Shown here: positions 7,511-15,804 of the stretch, in pieces
Layout of the letters: every line of letters starts with the position of its first letter
Position numbering within the stretch: the stretch's first letter is position 1
DNA from: JAUASV01 sp047605685
GTDB lineage: Bacteria > Actinomycetota > Actinomycetes > Actinomycetales > Microbacteriaceae
Assembly: GCA_047605685.1 (NCBI GenBank)
Contig: JASGFF010000020.1
Location: 1-39,058, forward strand
Reading direction: 5' to 3'
Length of the DNA: 39,058 nt
Notes under the pieces: model-generated
The model's input: only the letters and a program-made list of their open reading frames with translations
Database searches by the model: none
Told to the model about the DNA's origin: nothing
Program-made: the position numbers and the translations under genes

Positions 7511-8809
7511 GTGAGCGACAACTCGACCGAGCCGGAGAAGGCGATCCTGCGCTTCCCCGGCGGCCAGGCGGAGTTCCCGATCCTCGAGAGCACCGACGGC
7601 CGCGACAGCATTGACATCGCGACCCTCATGAAGACGACGGGTCTGACCACCCTCGACCAGGGTTTCGTGAACACGGCCTCCACGAAGAGTGCCATCACCT
7701 ACATCGACGGGGATGCCGGCATCCTGCGCTACCGCGGCTACCCGATCGAGCAGGTGGCCAAGAGCTCCACCTACCTCGAGACGGCGTGGCTGCTCATCTA
7801 CGGCGAGCTGCCCAGCGCCGCGGAGCTCGCCGACTTCGACGACCGCATCCGGCACCACACGCTGCTGCACGAGGACCTGCGCCGCTTCTTCGACGCGCTG
7901 CCGCCGACCGCGCACCCGATGTCGGTGCTCTCGGCGGCGGTCTCGGCGCTGTCGACCTACTACGAGGGCGAGCTCGACGTGCACGACCCCGAGCAGGTCG
8001 AGCGCTCCATCATCCGACTGCTGGCGAAGCTGCCGGTGATCGTCGCCTACGCGCACAAGAAGTCCATCGGCCAGGCGTTCCTCTACCCGGACAACTCGCT
8101 GAGCTTCGTCGACAACTTCCTGCGGCTCAACTTCGGCACCCTCGCCGAGCCCTACCGGGCGAACCCGGTGCTCTCGAAGGCGCTCGACCGGCTGCTCATC
8201 CTGCACGAGGACCACGAGCAGAACGCCTCCACCTCCACCGTGCGGCTCGTCGGCAGCACCGAGGCGAACGTCTTCGCCTCCATCTCGGCCGGCATCAACG
8301 CGCTCTACGGGCCGCTGCACGGCGGCGCCAACGAGGCGGTGCTCGGGATGCTCGCGGCGATCCGCGACTCCGGCGAGGGGGTGCGCACATTCGTCGAGAA
8401 GGTGAAGAGCAAGGAGTCCGGCATCCGGCTGATGGGCTTCGGCCACCGGGTCTACAAGAGCTACGACCCGCGTGCCAAGCTCGTCAAGGAGAGCGCCGAC
8501 GAGGTGCTCGAGGCGCTCGGCGTGAGCGACCCGCTGCTCGACATCGCCCGCGAGCTTGAGCAGATCGCCCTCGGCGACGACTACTTCATCTCGCGCAAGC
8601 TCTACCCGAACGTCGACTTCTACACCGGCGTGATCTACAAGGCGATGGGCTTCCCCTCGCGGATGTTCACGCCGCTGTTCGCGATCGGCCGCCTGCCCGG
8701 CTGGATCGCGCACTGGCGCGAGGCGAACAACGACCCGGCCACGAAGATCGGCCGCCCCCAGCAGCTCTACATCGGCCCCGCCGAGCGCAGCTGGCCGACG
8801 GATCGCTGA
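7511..8809 (+). CDS. gltA: Citrate synthase
   Basis: Condenses acetyl-CoA and oxaloacetate to citrate, the entry step of the TCA cycle. The 432-residue length fits the hexameric type II enzyme. Recognisable blocks are YIDGDAGILRYRGYPIE, the histidine region LHEDHEQNASTSTVRLVGS, the signature GPLHGGANEAVLGML and the active-site block GFGHRVYKSYDPRAK with the catalytic His. The region LYPNVDFYTGVIYKAMGFP with the catalytic Asp follows. The GTG start is set by the promoter spacing just upstream. This is the last conserved gene before the accessory block, which begins 61 bp after the stop. Confidence 0.97.
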   Translation: MSDNSTEPEKAILRFPGGQAEFPILESTDGRDSIDIATLMKTTGLTTLDQGFVNTASTKSAITYIDGDAGILRYRGYPIEQVAKSSTYLETAWLLIYGELPSAAELADFDDRIRHHTLLHEDLRRFFDALPPTAHPMSVLSAAVSALSTYYEGELDVHDPEQVERSIIRLLAKLPVIVAYAHKKSIGQAFLYPDNSLSFVDNFLRLNFGTLAEPYRANPVLSKALDRLLILHEDHEQNASTSTVRLVGSTEANVFASISAGINALYGPLHGGANEAVLGMLAAIRDSGEGVRTFVEKVKSKESGIRLMGFGHRVYKSYDPRAKLVKESADEVLEALGVSDPLLDIARELEQIALGDDYFISRKLYPNVDFYTGVIYKAMGFPSRMFTPLFAIGRLPGWIAHWREANNDPATKIGRPQQLYIGPAERSWPTDR

Positions 8810-8870
8810 CCCGCGGGTGCCCGATACCCTGTCGGCTACGCTCAACCAAGTCCAGGAAGTTACCCGACGG

Positions 8871-9641
8871 ATGGATCAGATGCAGCCCACGCCCCTCGAG
8901 ATCCCGGGGAAGCGTGAGCCGGCTTATGCCCGCATCGAGCGGTATCTGTGGTCGCTGCTGGACGAGGGCGCGGGAGTCACGGATCCCATGCCCTCGGAGG
9001 TCGAGCTGGCCCGCCGATTCGGCGTGAGCATCATGACCGCACGTCAGGCGTACACGCAACTGGTGAACTCCGGTGCCGTCGTGCGCGAGCGGTTCAAGGG
9101 CACGTGGGCCGCGACGCACATCACGGACGACCTCGGGCAGCTCAGCGGACGCACCTTCCCGACGAGCTGGGCCGAGCAGGGCGCCGAGGTGGTCTCCGAG
9201 GTGCTGGTCTTCGACCGTCGGGTCGCCCCCCGGCACATCGCCCGTCGGTTCGATGCGGTCGAAGGCTCGGAGTTCACCTACCTCGAGCGGCTCCGCCGGG
9301 CCAACGGGCAGCCCGTCGCCTGGGACACGCGCTGGATGCCGTCCGCGATCTTCGACGAGACCACGGCCGACGACTTCGAGCGGATGCCGGTGTTCACGGT
9401 TCTCGCCCAGCACGGCGTGACCTGCGTGACCATGCAGTCGGACATCTCCGCACGACTGGCCGACGCCCTGCACGCGAGCGCCCTGGAGATCAGCAAGGGC
9501 GACCCGTTGCTGGTCCGCCAGTCCATCGCGACCGACGACGCCGACGGGATCGCCCTCGTGATGACCTCGCTCTACCCGGCCAACCGGTTCACCTTCCGGA
9601 GCACGGCGTCGATCAGCAGCAGCACGTTCGCAGATCACTGA
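8871..9641 (+). CDS. GntR-family regulator with UTRA effector domain
   Basis: Predicted transcription factor of the HutC/UTRA branch of GntR regulators, probably the local control protein for the accessory block. From ATG 8871 it has 256 residues. The winged-helix domain covers about 16-80, with the recognition helix region PSEVELARRFGVSIMTARQA. The UTRA domain covers about 95-245 and shows the typical late block ISKGDPLLVRQSIATDDADGIALVM. The start is uncertain: AGGAAG at 8853-8858 is somewhat far from ATG 8871, and ATG 8880 and GTG 8817 are in frame. It converges with the aldo/keto reductase gene. UTRA domains bind small ligands, often sugars or amino-acid derivatives, so the inducer may be the imported substrate. 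Confidence 0.9.
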   Translation: MDQMQPTPLEIPGKREPAYARIERYLWSLLDEGAGVTDPMPSEVELARRFGVSIMTARQAYTQLVNSGAVVRERFKGTWAATHITDDLGQLSGRTFPTSWAEQGAEVVSEVLVFDRRVAPRHIARRFDAVEGSEFTYLERLRRANGQPVAWDTRWMPSAIFDETTADDFERMPVFTVLAQHGVTCVTMQSDISARLADALHASALEISKGDPLLVRQSIATDDADGIALVMTSLYPANRFTFRSTASISSSTFADH

Positions 9642-9669
9642 TCCGTCTGTCGCCGATCCGTCTGTCGCC
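9640..9669. repeat. 15-bp perfect tandem repeat at the GntR stop codon
   Basis: Unit GATCCGTCTGTCGCC occurs twice without a gap, at 9640-9654 and 9655-9669. The first copy contains the last two bases of the TGA stop (9639-9641). It lies between two convergent genes. Confidence 0.85.
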
Positions 9670-9677
9670 GACCTCGC

Positions 9678-10640
9678 TCACGCGACGCTCTCGGGCTCGG
9701 TGAGCGTCGTGAGAATGGCGGCCTCCTCCGTCGTGAGCGTCACGTTCGCCGCGGGCAGGACGTCCGCGAGCTGCTCGATCGTGCGCACGCCCGTCAGCGG
9801 CAGGGCGATCGTGGGACGGCTGCGCACCCAGGCGAGTCCGATGGCCGACATGGTCGTCGAGTGGGCATCGGCGATCCGCTCGAGCTCCTCCAGCAGGCGA
9901 CCTCCGAATCGCTCGAGATAGCCCACCGCGACGGCGGTGTGCGTCGTCGTCTCCCAGTTGCGGCCCGGCCGATAGCGTCCGGAGAGGAAGCCCTTGGCGA
10001 GGCTTCGATACGGCACGGTGGTGATGCCGTACTCCAGCGCGACGTCGCGCACCCCATGCTCGTATCCCGCACGGTTCACGAGGCTGTAGTCCTCCTGCAG
10101 CACCTGGAAGCCCCGCAGGCCGCGTCGCTTCGCGGTGTCCATCGCCTCGCGTAGGCGCGCGGCGCTGAAGTTCGAGGCGCCGATGGCACGGATGAGACCC
10201 TCCTCCGTGAGCGCGGCGAGCGTCTCCAGGATCGCCTGCACGGGAGTCGATCCATCGTCCTGGTGCATGTAGTAGAGGTCGACGTGATCGGTCTGCAAGC
10301 GCTCGAGCGACCGGGCGAGCGCCGCGCGGATCGAACGCTCGTCGAGCGTCGTGTACGGCTCGAGCATCCCCATCTTGGTCGCGATGACGATGTCCTCGCG
10401 TGTTCCCCGGTCGGCCAGCCAGGCGCCGATCACCCGTTCGGACTCGCCGCCCGAGTGTCCGGGTGCCCACGCCGAATAGAAGTCGGCCGTGTCGATCGAG
10501 TTGCCGCCGGCCTCGACGAACGCGTCGAGGACGTCGAACGAGGTCGCCGCATCGGCCGTGAACCCGAGAGTGTTGCCGCCGAGCTGCAGCGGGAACACCT
10601 CCAAGCCGGTGGATCCCAGGGGGACGCGCGCCGCGGTCAT
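9678..10640 (-). CDS. Aldo/keto reductase
   Basis: NADPH-dependent oxidoreductase of the AKR superfamily, expected to reduce an aldehyde or ketone to the alcohol or to work in reverse. It has 320 residues from ATG 10640. The tetrad is visible: Asp and Tyr in NSIDTADFYSAW, Lys in VIATKMG, and His in DLYYMHQDD. The cofactor segments IGASNFSAARL and the C-terminal GVRTIEQL are also present. The start codon overlaps the stop of the upstream M20 amidohydrolase by 4 bp (ATGA), so the two are translationally coupled. This ties the reductase to a carbonyl compound from the same pathway, for example one released by the monooxygenase. The substrate cannot be read from sequence. Confidence 0.92.
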   Translation of the reverse strand: MTAARVPLGSTGLEVFPLQLGGNTLGFTADAATSFDVLDAFVEAGGNSIDTADFYSAWAPGHSGGESERVIGAWLADRGTREDIVIATKMGMLEPYTTLDERSIRAALARSLERLQTDHVDLYYMHQDDGSTPVQAILETLAALTEEGLIRAIGASNFSAARLREAMDTAKRRGLRGFQVLQEDYSLVNRAGYEHGVRDVALEYGITTVPYRSLAKGFLSGRYRPGRNWETTTHTAVAVGYLERFGGRLLEELERIADAHSTTMSAIGLAWVRSRPTIALPLTGVRTIEQLADVLPAANVTLTTEEAAILTTLTEPESVA

Positions 10641-11905
10641 CGGGACTCCAGGTGGGCGAGTGCGGCGATGGTCATGGCGCGCACCCCGACGTCGAGGGTG
10701 GGCCTCGGCTCCGGTGCGAAATAGGGCGAGTGCAGCCGGGGGAAGTCCGCCGCGGCCGGACCCCGGGCGACGAGCGTGTCGTAGACGGCGCTCGACATGC
10801 TGCCGATGAACCAATACATCGACGGCACCCCGAGGCGCTCGCCCAGGATGCCGAAGTCCTCGCTGCCCATGACGGGCTCGGGTGCGACGACCTCGGCCGT
10901 CGGAAGGTGGGTGCGGAACGCTTCGGCGACGACCGCTGCCGGTTCGGGGGAGTTGATCAGCGGAGGCAGCGCGTGGCCGGCGACGTACTCGGCCGGCTGG
11001 CTGATGCCGTTGGCGGCGAGTGCGCCGTCGATCGCGCGGCGCACCTTCGTCCAGGTGTCTCGCCGGATCTCCGGATCGTGAGCGCGGATGTTGACGGTGA
11101 AGTATCCGCCGTCCGCGATGACGTTCTCCTTGCTGCCGATGTGGATCGAGGCGATCGTGACGACGGCGGAGCGCATCGCGGGGGTCTGCCGGGCGACGAC
11201 GTTCTGCACGAGCGCGATGGCGTCCGCGGCGGCCACCACGAGATCCTCCGCCTCGTGAGGCCACGCCCCGTGCCCGCCGCTTCCGCGCAGCACGACCCGC
11301 CACGAGTCCGAGCTCGCCTCGAGCGCACCGGGCGTGACCTTGATCTCGTCGTACGACCCGGGGATGACGTGCTGACCGAGGATCAGCTCGGGCACCGGCA
11401 CGGTGTCGAAGATCCCGGAGTCCACGACCGCCGCCGCGCCGACGCCGCCCTCCTCGGCGGGCTGGAAGATGAACTCGACGGTGCCCGACCATCTATCGCG
11501 CGTCGCGGCGAGCAGGCGCGCGGTGCCGATGGCGCTGGAGATGTGGATGTCGTGGCCGCAGGCGTGCATGACGGGCACGGGGGAGCCGTCGACGAGCTGC
11601 GTGATCGTGCTCGCGTACGGCAGTCCCGTCCGTTCGAGCACGGGCAGCCCGTCGATGTCGGCGCGGAGGGCGACGACGGGTCCGTCGCCGTTCGCGAGCA
11701 CCGCGACGACGCCGGTGCCCCCGATGCCCGCGTGCGTCTCGTATCCGAGCCCGCGCATGATCTCGTCGATGCGCTGTGCCGCCTCGTGCTCGCGATAGGC
11801 GAGCCCCGGGTGGGCGTGGAACCAGGCGTAGTCCTGGATCAGCGCATCGAGCGATGCGTCGTCGAGGCGGCTCAGCGCCGCCGGGATGCTGTTGCCACGA
11901 GCCAT
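10637..11905 (-). CDS. M20D amidohydrolase (hippurate hydrolase / YxeP type)
   Basis: Metal-dependent amidase of peptidase family M20D, members of which cleave N-acyl amino acids such as hippurate, N-acetyl amino acids or IAA conjugates. It has 422 residues from ATG 11905. The metal and catalytic residues are intact: Cys116 and His118 in HACGHD, the Glu151-Glu152 pair in FQPAEEG, His179 in LGQHV, and a late His in FPRLHSPYF. The dimerisation domain contains GSGGHGAWPHEAED. It is the first gene of a two-gene minus-strand unit with the aldo/keto reductase and is transcribed divergently from the large plus-strand operon. Deacylation of an oxidised intermediate, as YxeP-like enzymes do in the B. 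subtilis S-succinocysteine route, is a reasonable model but is inference. Confidence 0.93.
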   Translation of the reverse strand: MARGNSIPAALSRLDDASLDALIQDYAWFHAHPGLAYREHEAAQRIDEIMRGLGYETHAGIGGTGVVAVLANGDGPVVALRADIDGLPVLERTGLPYASTITQLVDGSPVPVMHACGHDIHISSAIGTARLLAATRDRWSGTVEFIFQPAEEGGVGAAAVVDSGIFDTVPVPELILGQHVIPGSYDEIKVTPGALEASSDSWRVVLRGSGGHGAWPHEAEDLVVAAADAIALVQNVVARQTPAMRSAVVTIASIHIGSKENVIADGGYFTVNIRAHDPEIRRDTWTKVRRAIDGALAANGISQPAEYVAGHALPPLINSPEPAAVVAEAFRTHLPTAEVVAPEPVMGSEDFGILGERLGVPSMYWFIGSMSSAVYDTLVARGPAAADFPRLHSPYFAPEPRPTLDVGVRAMTIAALAHLESR

Positions 11906-11950
11906 CTCGGACCTCTTCCCCCCGGGGAGACGATCGCCACCGGGGCCTCC

Positions 11951-11977
11951 ATTATCTCCATATATAGTGATGATCAC
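11951..11977. promoter_or_regulatory. Divergent promoter region with palindrome GTGATGATCAC
   Basis: The 96-bp gap between the two divergent units is unusually AT-rich here. It contains ATTATC at 11951-11956 (minus-strand -10 GATAAT), TATAGT at 11963-11968 (plus-strand -10), and the odd-centred palindrome GTGATGATCAC at 11967-11977, which overlaps the end of the plus -10. The last is a good candidate operator controlling both directions. Confidence 0.5.
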
Positions 11978-11985
11978 GACGCCCC

Positions 11986-11992
11986 AAGGAGA
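11986..11992 (+). promoter_or_regulatory. Ribosome binding site of the first operon gene
   Basis: AAGGAGA ends 9 bp before ATG 12002 and fixes that start, unlike most genes of the window, which have no Shine-Dalgarno site. Confidence 0.7.
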
Positions 11993-12001
11993 AACCACCG
12001 C

Positions 12002-13516
12002 ATGGCGACACTCGAACCCGGCATCCGCGATCGCGTGCGTGCGCACATCGACGAACACCTGGAGGAGACGGTCGACGTCCTCTCCGATTATGTGCGCATC
12101 CCCAGCGTGAGCGTTGGCGACGGCTCGGGCATGCGGGAGGCCGCCGAGTTCCTCGCCGACCGCTACCGGGCCTTCGGCTGCAACGAGGTCGAGATCGTCG
12201 ACACCGAGACCTTTCCGGGGGTGTGGGCCTACTACGACGCGGGCGCGCCCATCACGATCCTCAACTACACGATGTACGACGTGCGGTCGGTCGGCGACCC
12301 CTCGGCGTGGACGCGTGCTCCGTTCGACCCGGTCGTCGAACCCCGGGGCGAGCTGCCGGCGGTGCTCTACGGGCGCGGCGCCCAGGTTCCCAAGGGCTCC
12401 GACATCGCGTGGCTCGCCGGACTCGAGGCGCTCAAGGCGGTCACCGGAACGCTGCCCGTCAACATCGCCTTTCTCGCCGAGGGCGACGAGATCCTCGGGA
12501 GCATCTCGTACACGGGGCTGCTCGAGCGCTACGCGGATCGGTTGCGCGACCTCGACGCCCTCGTCTACCTGCGCGCCCAGGAGAGCAAGGACGGCGTGGT
12601 GCCCGTGCGGCTCGGCTACAAGGCGTTCTTCACGTTCGAGCTCCAGGTCTCGGGCTCTTCGTGGGGCCGGGGGCCGGGCGCCATGGCCGCGCACAGCGCG
12701 CTGCGCACGATCGTCGACAGCCCCGCGCTGCGTCTGGCCGATGTCATCCGGTCGCTGTACGACGTCGAGGGGGGCATCGCCGTCGACGGCTGGCTGGAAC
12801 ACTGCGCGCCGCCGACGATCCCCGACGCGGATCGTCCGCTCATCGACGCCCTGCTCGCTCACTACGCGGGTCGCGACTGGCCGGAGATCATCCCGGCCCT
12901 CGCCGGCACCGGCGTGACGACGTATGCACGCGGGCTTCAGGGCGAGAGCGTCCTCGCGGAGTACATCTACGGCTCGGCCCTCAACATCCAGGGCTATCAC
13001 TCGGGGTACACGGGCCCCGGCACGCGCACGTTCACGATCCCCGAGCGAGCCGTCGCGCGCTTCGACGCCCGCCTCACGACGACGGACGATCCCGCGGTGT
13101 TCATGGCGCTGCTGCGCGAGCACCTCGACTCCCGCGGTTTCGCCGACGTCGAGATCTCCCTGCTGAGCGCCTATCCGGCGTCGCGGGCGGAGGTCGACTC
13201 CTCGCTCGTCGGCGCATTCCTCGACACTGTCAGGGAGTGGGGAAGCACCCCCGTGGTCTGGCCGGCCCAGGCCTACGGCGGCCCGTGGTCGCTCGTCGCC
13301 CGCGACGGCACGCCCATCGTGTTCGGCACCGGCATCGGCTACGGCCAGGGCGTCGGAGGCCCGGACGAGTTCATGGTCGTCGACGGAGGGGGCGTACGCC
13401 ACTCTCTGGCCGACCTGGCGCTGTTCAGCGCCGACTTCATCACCGAGTTCGCCGCCCGCGCGTCGGCGCAACGGATGTCGGGGGAACAACGGACGTCGGC
13501 GGAACGCGATGCCTGA
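12002..13516 (+). CDS. M20-family protein lacking metal ligands (probable pseudoenzyme)
   Basis: Full-length homologue of M20 dipeptidases (504 residues), alignable by eye along both domains with carnosinase-type enzymes, but without their metal centre. The HxD motif reads TMYD (Met91 for His, Asp93 kept). The bridging-Asp motif GxxDDKG reads GAQVPKG (Val129). The Glu-Glu pair reads EGDEILGS (Glu163 kept as the would-be base, Ile164 for the second Glu). The late His motif HSxNE reads GGPDE (Gly near 452). The dimer-interface motif LHSG is also lost (SSWG). The frame is open and well formed, so this is not a decayed gene. It may be a substrate-binding or regulatory partner of the intact M20D enzyme encoded next, with which it overlaps by 8 bp, or it may do different chemistry. 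First gene of the plus-strand operon. Confidence 0.85.
   Translation: MATLEPGIRDRVRAHIDEHLEETVDVLSDYVRIPSVSVGDGSGMREAAEFLADRYRAFGCNEVEIVDTETFPGVWAYYDAGAPITILNYTMYDVRSVGDPSAWTRAPFDPVVEPRGELPAVLYGRGAQVPKGSDIAWLAGLEALKAVTGTLPVNIAFLAEGDEILGSISYTGLLERYADRLRDLDALVYLRAQESKDGVVPVRLGYKAFFTFELQVSGSSWGRGPGAMAAHSALRTIVDSPALRLADVIRSLYDVEGGIAVDGWLEHCAPPTIPDADRPLIDALLAHYAGRDWPEIIPALAGTGVTTYARGLQGESVLAEYIYGSALNIQGYHSGYTGPGTRTFTIPERAVARFDARLTTTDDPAVFMALLREHLDSRGFADVEISLLSAYPASRAEVDSSLVGAFLDTVREWGSTPVVWPAQAYGGPWSLVARDGTPIVFGTGIGYGQGVGGPDEFMVVDGGGVRHSLADLALFSADFITEFAARASAQRMSGEQRTSAERDA
13469..13504. repeat. 18-bp tandem duplication near the 3' end of the M20 pseudoenzyme gene
   Basis: Units CAACGGATGTCGGGGGAA (13469-13486) and CAACGGACGTCGGCGGAA (13487-13504) differ at two positions. 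They encode QRMSGE and QRTSAE, just before the stop and overlapping the start region of the next gene. Confidence 0.75.
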
Positions 13517-14684
13517 GGCCCGTCTCGCCCTCGACCGGGCGGTGCAGGAGCGCGCCGACCGCGCCGTCCGCACGAGCCTCGAGCTGCACGCGCGACCCGA
13601 ACTCGCGCTGCGCGAGCACTACGCGTGCGAGCTGCTCACGACCTGGCTCCAGGACGAGGGCTTCGCCGTGGAGCGCGGAGTCGCCGGGCTCGACACCGCC
13701 TTCGTCGGCCGATGGGGGGACGGCGGCCCGACGATCGCCCTCATGGCCGAGTACGACGCGCTGCCCGGCATCGGCCACGCGTGCGGACACAACCTCATCG
13801 CCGCCGGCGGGGTCCTGGTCGCGAGCGCCGTGCGCGCCGTGCTCGCCGCGCGCGGGCTTCCGGGCACGGTGCTCCTCATCGGGACACCGGGCGAGGAGGG
13901 CGCGGGAGGCAAGATCACGGAGCTCGAGGCGGGCGTGTTCGACGGAGTCGATGCAGCGCTCATGTTCCACCCCTCCGACCGCACGGTGCTCACCCGCCGC
14001 ATGCTCGCGTGCCTGCACCTCGACATCCGCTTCCACGGGGTCGCGGCGCACGCCGCGAAGAACCCCGATCAGGGGCGCAACGCGCTCGCGGCCATGATCC
14101 AGTTCTTCTCCGGCGTCGACGCGCTGCGCCAGCACATCCCGGCGAGCGCCCGACTGCACGGCATCATCACCAACGGGGGCACGGCGCCGAACGTCGTACC
14201 CGACCTGACCGAGGCCGCGTACATCGTGCGCGACGTCACGCTGGACTCCGCCGTCGCCCTCCGCGAGCGCATCGTCACGGTCGCGGAGGGCGCCGCCGCC
14301 ATGACGGGCACCCGCGCGGAGGTTCTCGACTCCGTCGCACCCTACGCGCACCTGCGCTCGAATCTGACGATGGCGGCGCGCCTCGAGCGACACCTGGGTG
14401 AGATCGGCCTCGAGGTGGTGCCGCCCTCGCCCGAGGAGGGAACGGCGAGCACGGACGCCGGGAACGTGAGCCTCGCCCTGCCCACCGTCCACCCGTTCGT
14501 GGGCATCGCCCCGCTCGGCACGCCCGGTCATTCCGAGGCGTTCGCCCGAGCTGCGGCGAGCCCCCAAGCGCAGCAGGCGATGCTGGGGATCGCGAGCGGT
14601 CTCGCGCGCACGGCCTGGGATCTGCTGACGGATCCCGCGCTTCTGCTCGCGGCGAGAGACGAGTTCGCGCACACGGCGGCGTGA
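13509..14684 (+). CDS. M20D amidohydrolase, AbgB / PM20D2-like
   Basis: Metal-dependent amidase or dipeptidase with 391 residues. The hallmark segment LMAEYDALPGIGHACGHNLIA is of the kind seen in PM20D2 and in AbgB, the p-aminobenzoyl-glutamate hydrolase subunit. Ligands look intact: Cys92 and His94, Glu129-Glu130 in GTPGEEG, His154 in MFHPSD, and a late His in GTPGHSEAF. ATG 13509 lies inside the end of the previous gene (8-bp overlap), indicating coupled translation. The neighbour upstream is an M20 pseudoenzyme, and an AbgA/AbgB-like two-subunit arrangement is possible. A preference for amides of glutamate or similar amino acids would fit the cyclase encoded next, but this is inference. 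Confidence 0.92.
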   Translation: MPEARLALDRAVQERADRAVRTSLELHARPELALREHYACELLTTWLQDEGFAVERGVAGLDTAFVGRWGDGGPTIALMAEYDALPGIGHACGHNLIAAGGVLVASAVRAVLAARGLPGTVLLIGTPGEEGAGGKITELEAGVFDGVDAALMFHPSDRTVLTRRMLACLHLDIRFHGVAAHAAKNPDQGRNALAAMIQFFSGVDALRQHIPASARLHGIITNGGTAPNVVPDLTEAAYIVRDVTLDSAVALRERIVTVAEGAAAMTGTRAEVLDSVAPYAHLRSNLTMAARLERHLGEIGLEVVPPSPEEGTASTDAGNVSLALPTVHPFVGIAPLGTPGHSEAFARAAASPQAQQAMLGIASGLARTAWDLLTDPALLLAARDEFAHTAA

Positions 14685-14687
14685 GAC

Positions 14688-14694
14688 AGGGGAG
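14688..14694 (+). promoter_or_regulatory. Ribosome binding site deciding the DUF4392 start
   Basis: AGGGGAG touches the in-frame ATG at 14695, too close for use, but stands 6 bp before ATG 14701. The latter is therefore preferred. Confidence 0.6.
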
Positions 14695-14700
14695 ATGGAG

Positions 14701-15804
14701 ATGAACGCGATGGCATTCACTGCGGACGACGTGCTCGACTGGAGCATCGGCGAGAACCTCGACCGGCTCATCACCGTCGACATGCGCGGCGACGGCATCT
14801 GCCGGGTCATCCATGACGCGGCACGTGTCGAAGCGGGCATGCCGCTCACGCTCGCGGCGGGACGCACGCTCGACGCCGCGCTCGCGCCGGGACGCACCGT
14901 CATGATCCTCACGGCCTTCCTGATCCCGCCGACCGACGTTCCGGAGACCGACGGCCCGATCGGCAGCGCCGTGCTCTCGGTGACGCTCGTGCGCGCCCAC
15001 GGCGCCGTCCCGGTCCTCGTCGTCGAACCCGAGGCGCGTGCCGTCGTGGAGGCGTCACTGCGCGCCTCGGGCCTCGGTGTCGTCAGCGATCCTCGCCTCG
15101 CCCGCGAGCTCCCGCGCACCGCGGCGGTGGTCGATTTTCCGCGCGACACACCCGACCCGGATGCGCTCGCCGCGCGGCTCCTGGATGACATCGCGCCCGC
15201 CGCCTGCATCGCCATCGAGCGTCCCGGCGCGAACGACCGCGGCGAGTACCACTTCGCGGGCGGCGCCAACGTCTCCGGCTCGATCGCGCGTATCGACCCG
15301 CTGTTCTCCGGGTCCGCGGAGCGCGGCATACCCACGGTCGCGATCGGCGACTTCGGCAACGAGCTCGGCATGGGGGCCATCGCACCCGTCGTGAAGCTCG
15401 AGACGCCGGCCGGCGGCGCCTGCAACTGCGGTTGCGGGGGCGGCACGGCGAACGAGCAGCGCGCGGATGCGACCATCGCCTGCACGGTCAGCGACTGGGG
15501 CGCCTACGCGCTCGCGGCGATGGCGGTGCACCTCGCGGCATCCGACTCGCGCGCCGTCACGCTCGCGGAATATCGTCGCATCGCCCAAGCGGCGTGCGAC
15601 GCGGGCGCGATCGACGGCACGAGCCGTCTCGCCGTGCCGGATATCGACGGCGTGCCGGCCGCCTACACGGAACGGCTCCTCGAGCAGATCGCCGACGCCG
15701 TCGCCCTGCCCGCGCGGTCGGAGCTGCGCAACGCCCCGGGACGCGTGTTCCGCGCCGATCGCATGAGCCGCGCCGATCGCATGAGCCAAGGAGAGAACCG
15801 ATGA
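14701..15804 (+). CDS. D-glutamate cyclase-like protein (DUF4392)
   Basis: Resembles the catalytic C-terminal half of mammalian D-glutamate cyclase (C14orf159), which turns D-glutamate into 5-oxo-D-proline. It has 367 residues. Shared blocks are AIERPG (171-176) followed by a GEYHFAGG segment, GDFGNELGMG (216-225) and SDWGAYA (264-270). A cysteine cluster CNCGCGGG (241-248) precedes the last block and could hold a metal. The first 160 residues form an alpha/beta domain typical of bacterial DUF4392 proteins. The extreme C-terminus carries a six-residue duplication (RADRMS twice) that looks like a recent DNA slippage event. The stop overlaps the RidA start by 4 bp. The true substrate need not be D-glutamate; a glutamate-like or N-substituted product of the M20 enzymes is possible. 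Confidence 0.8.
   Translation: MNAMAFTADDVLDWSIGENLDRLITVDMRGDGICRVIHDAARVEAGMPLTLAAGRTLDAALAPGRTVMILTAFLIPPTDVPETDGPIGSAVLSVTLVRAHGAVPVLVVEPEARAVVEASLRASGLGVVSDPRLARELPRTAAVVDFPRDTPDPDALAARLLDDIAPAACIAIERPGANDRGEYHFAGGANVSGSIARIDPLFSGSAERGIPTVAIGDFGNELGMGAIAPVVKLETPAGGACNCGCGGGTANEQRADATIACTVSDWGAYALAAMAVHLAASDSRAVTLAEYRRIAQAACDAGAIDGTSRLAVPDIDGVPAAYTERLLEQIADAVALPARSELRNAPGRVFRADRMSRADRMSQGENR
15751..15786. repeat. 18-bp perfect tandem repeat at the 3' end of the DUF4392 gene
   Basis: CGCGCCGATCGCATGAGC is repeated exactly at 15751-15768 and 15769-15786, encoding RADRMS twice. The reading frame is kept, and the RidA ribosome site (AAGGAG) follows directly. Confidence 0.9.

Noticed and set aside
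12002..13516. Ordinary M20 dipeptidase
   Set aside because: The fold matches, but four of the expected metal ligands are replaced, so a normal metallopeptidase call would mislead.
10637..13573. Very long open frames antisense to each other across the M20 genes
   Set aside because: Frames of 950-1000 codons on both strands are a side effect of high GC. The real genes are fixed by metal motifs, ribosome sites and the divergent promoter at 11951-11977.
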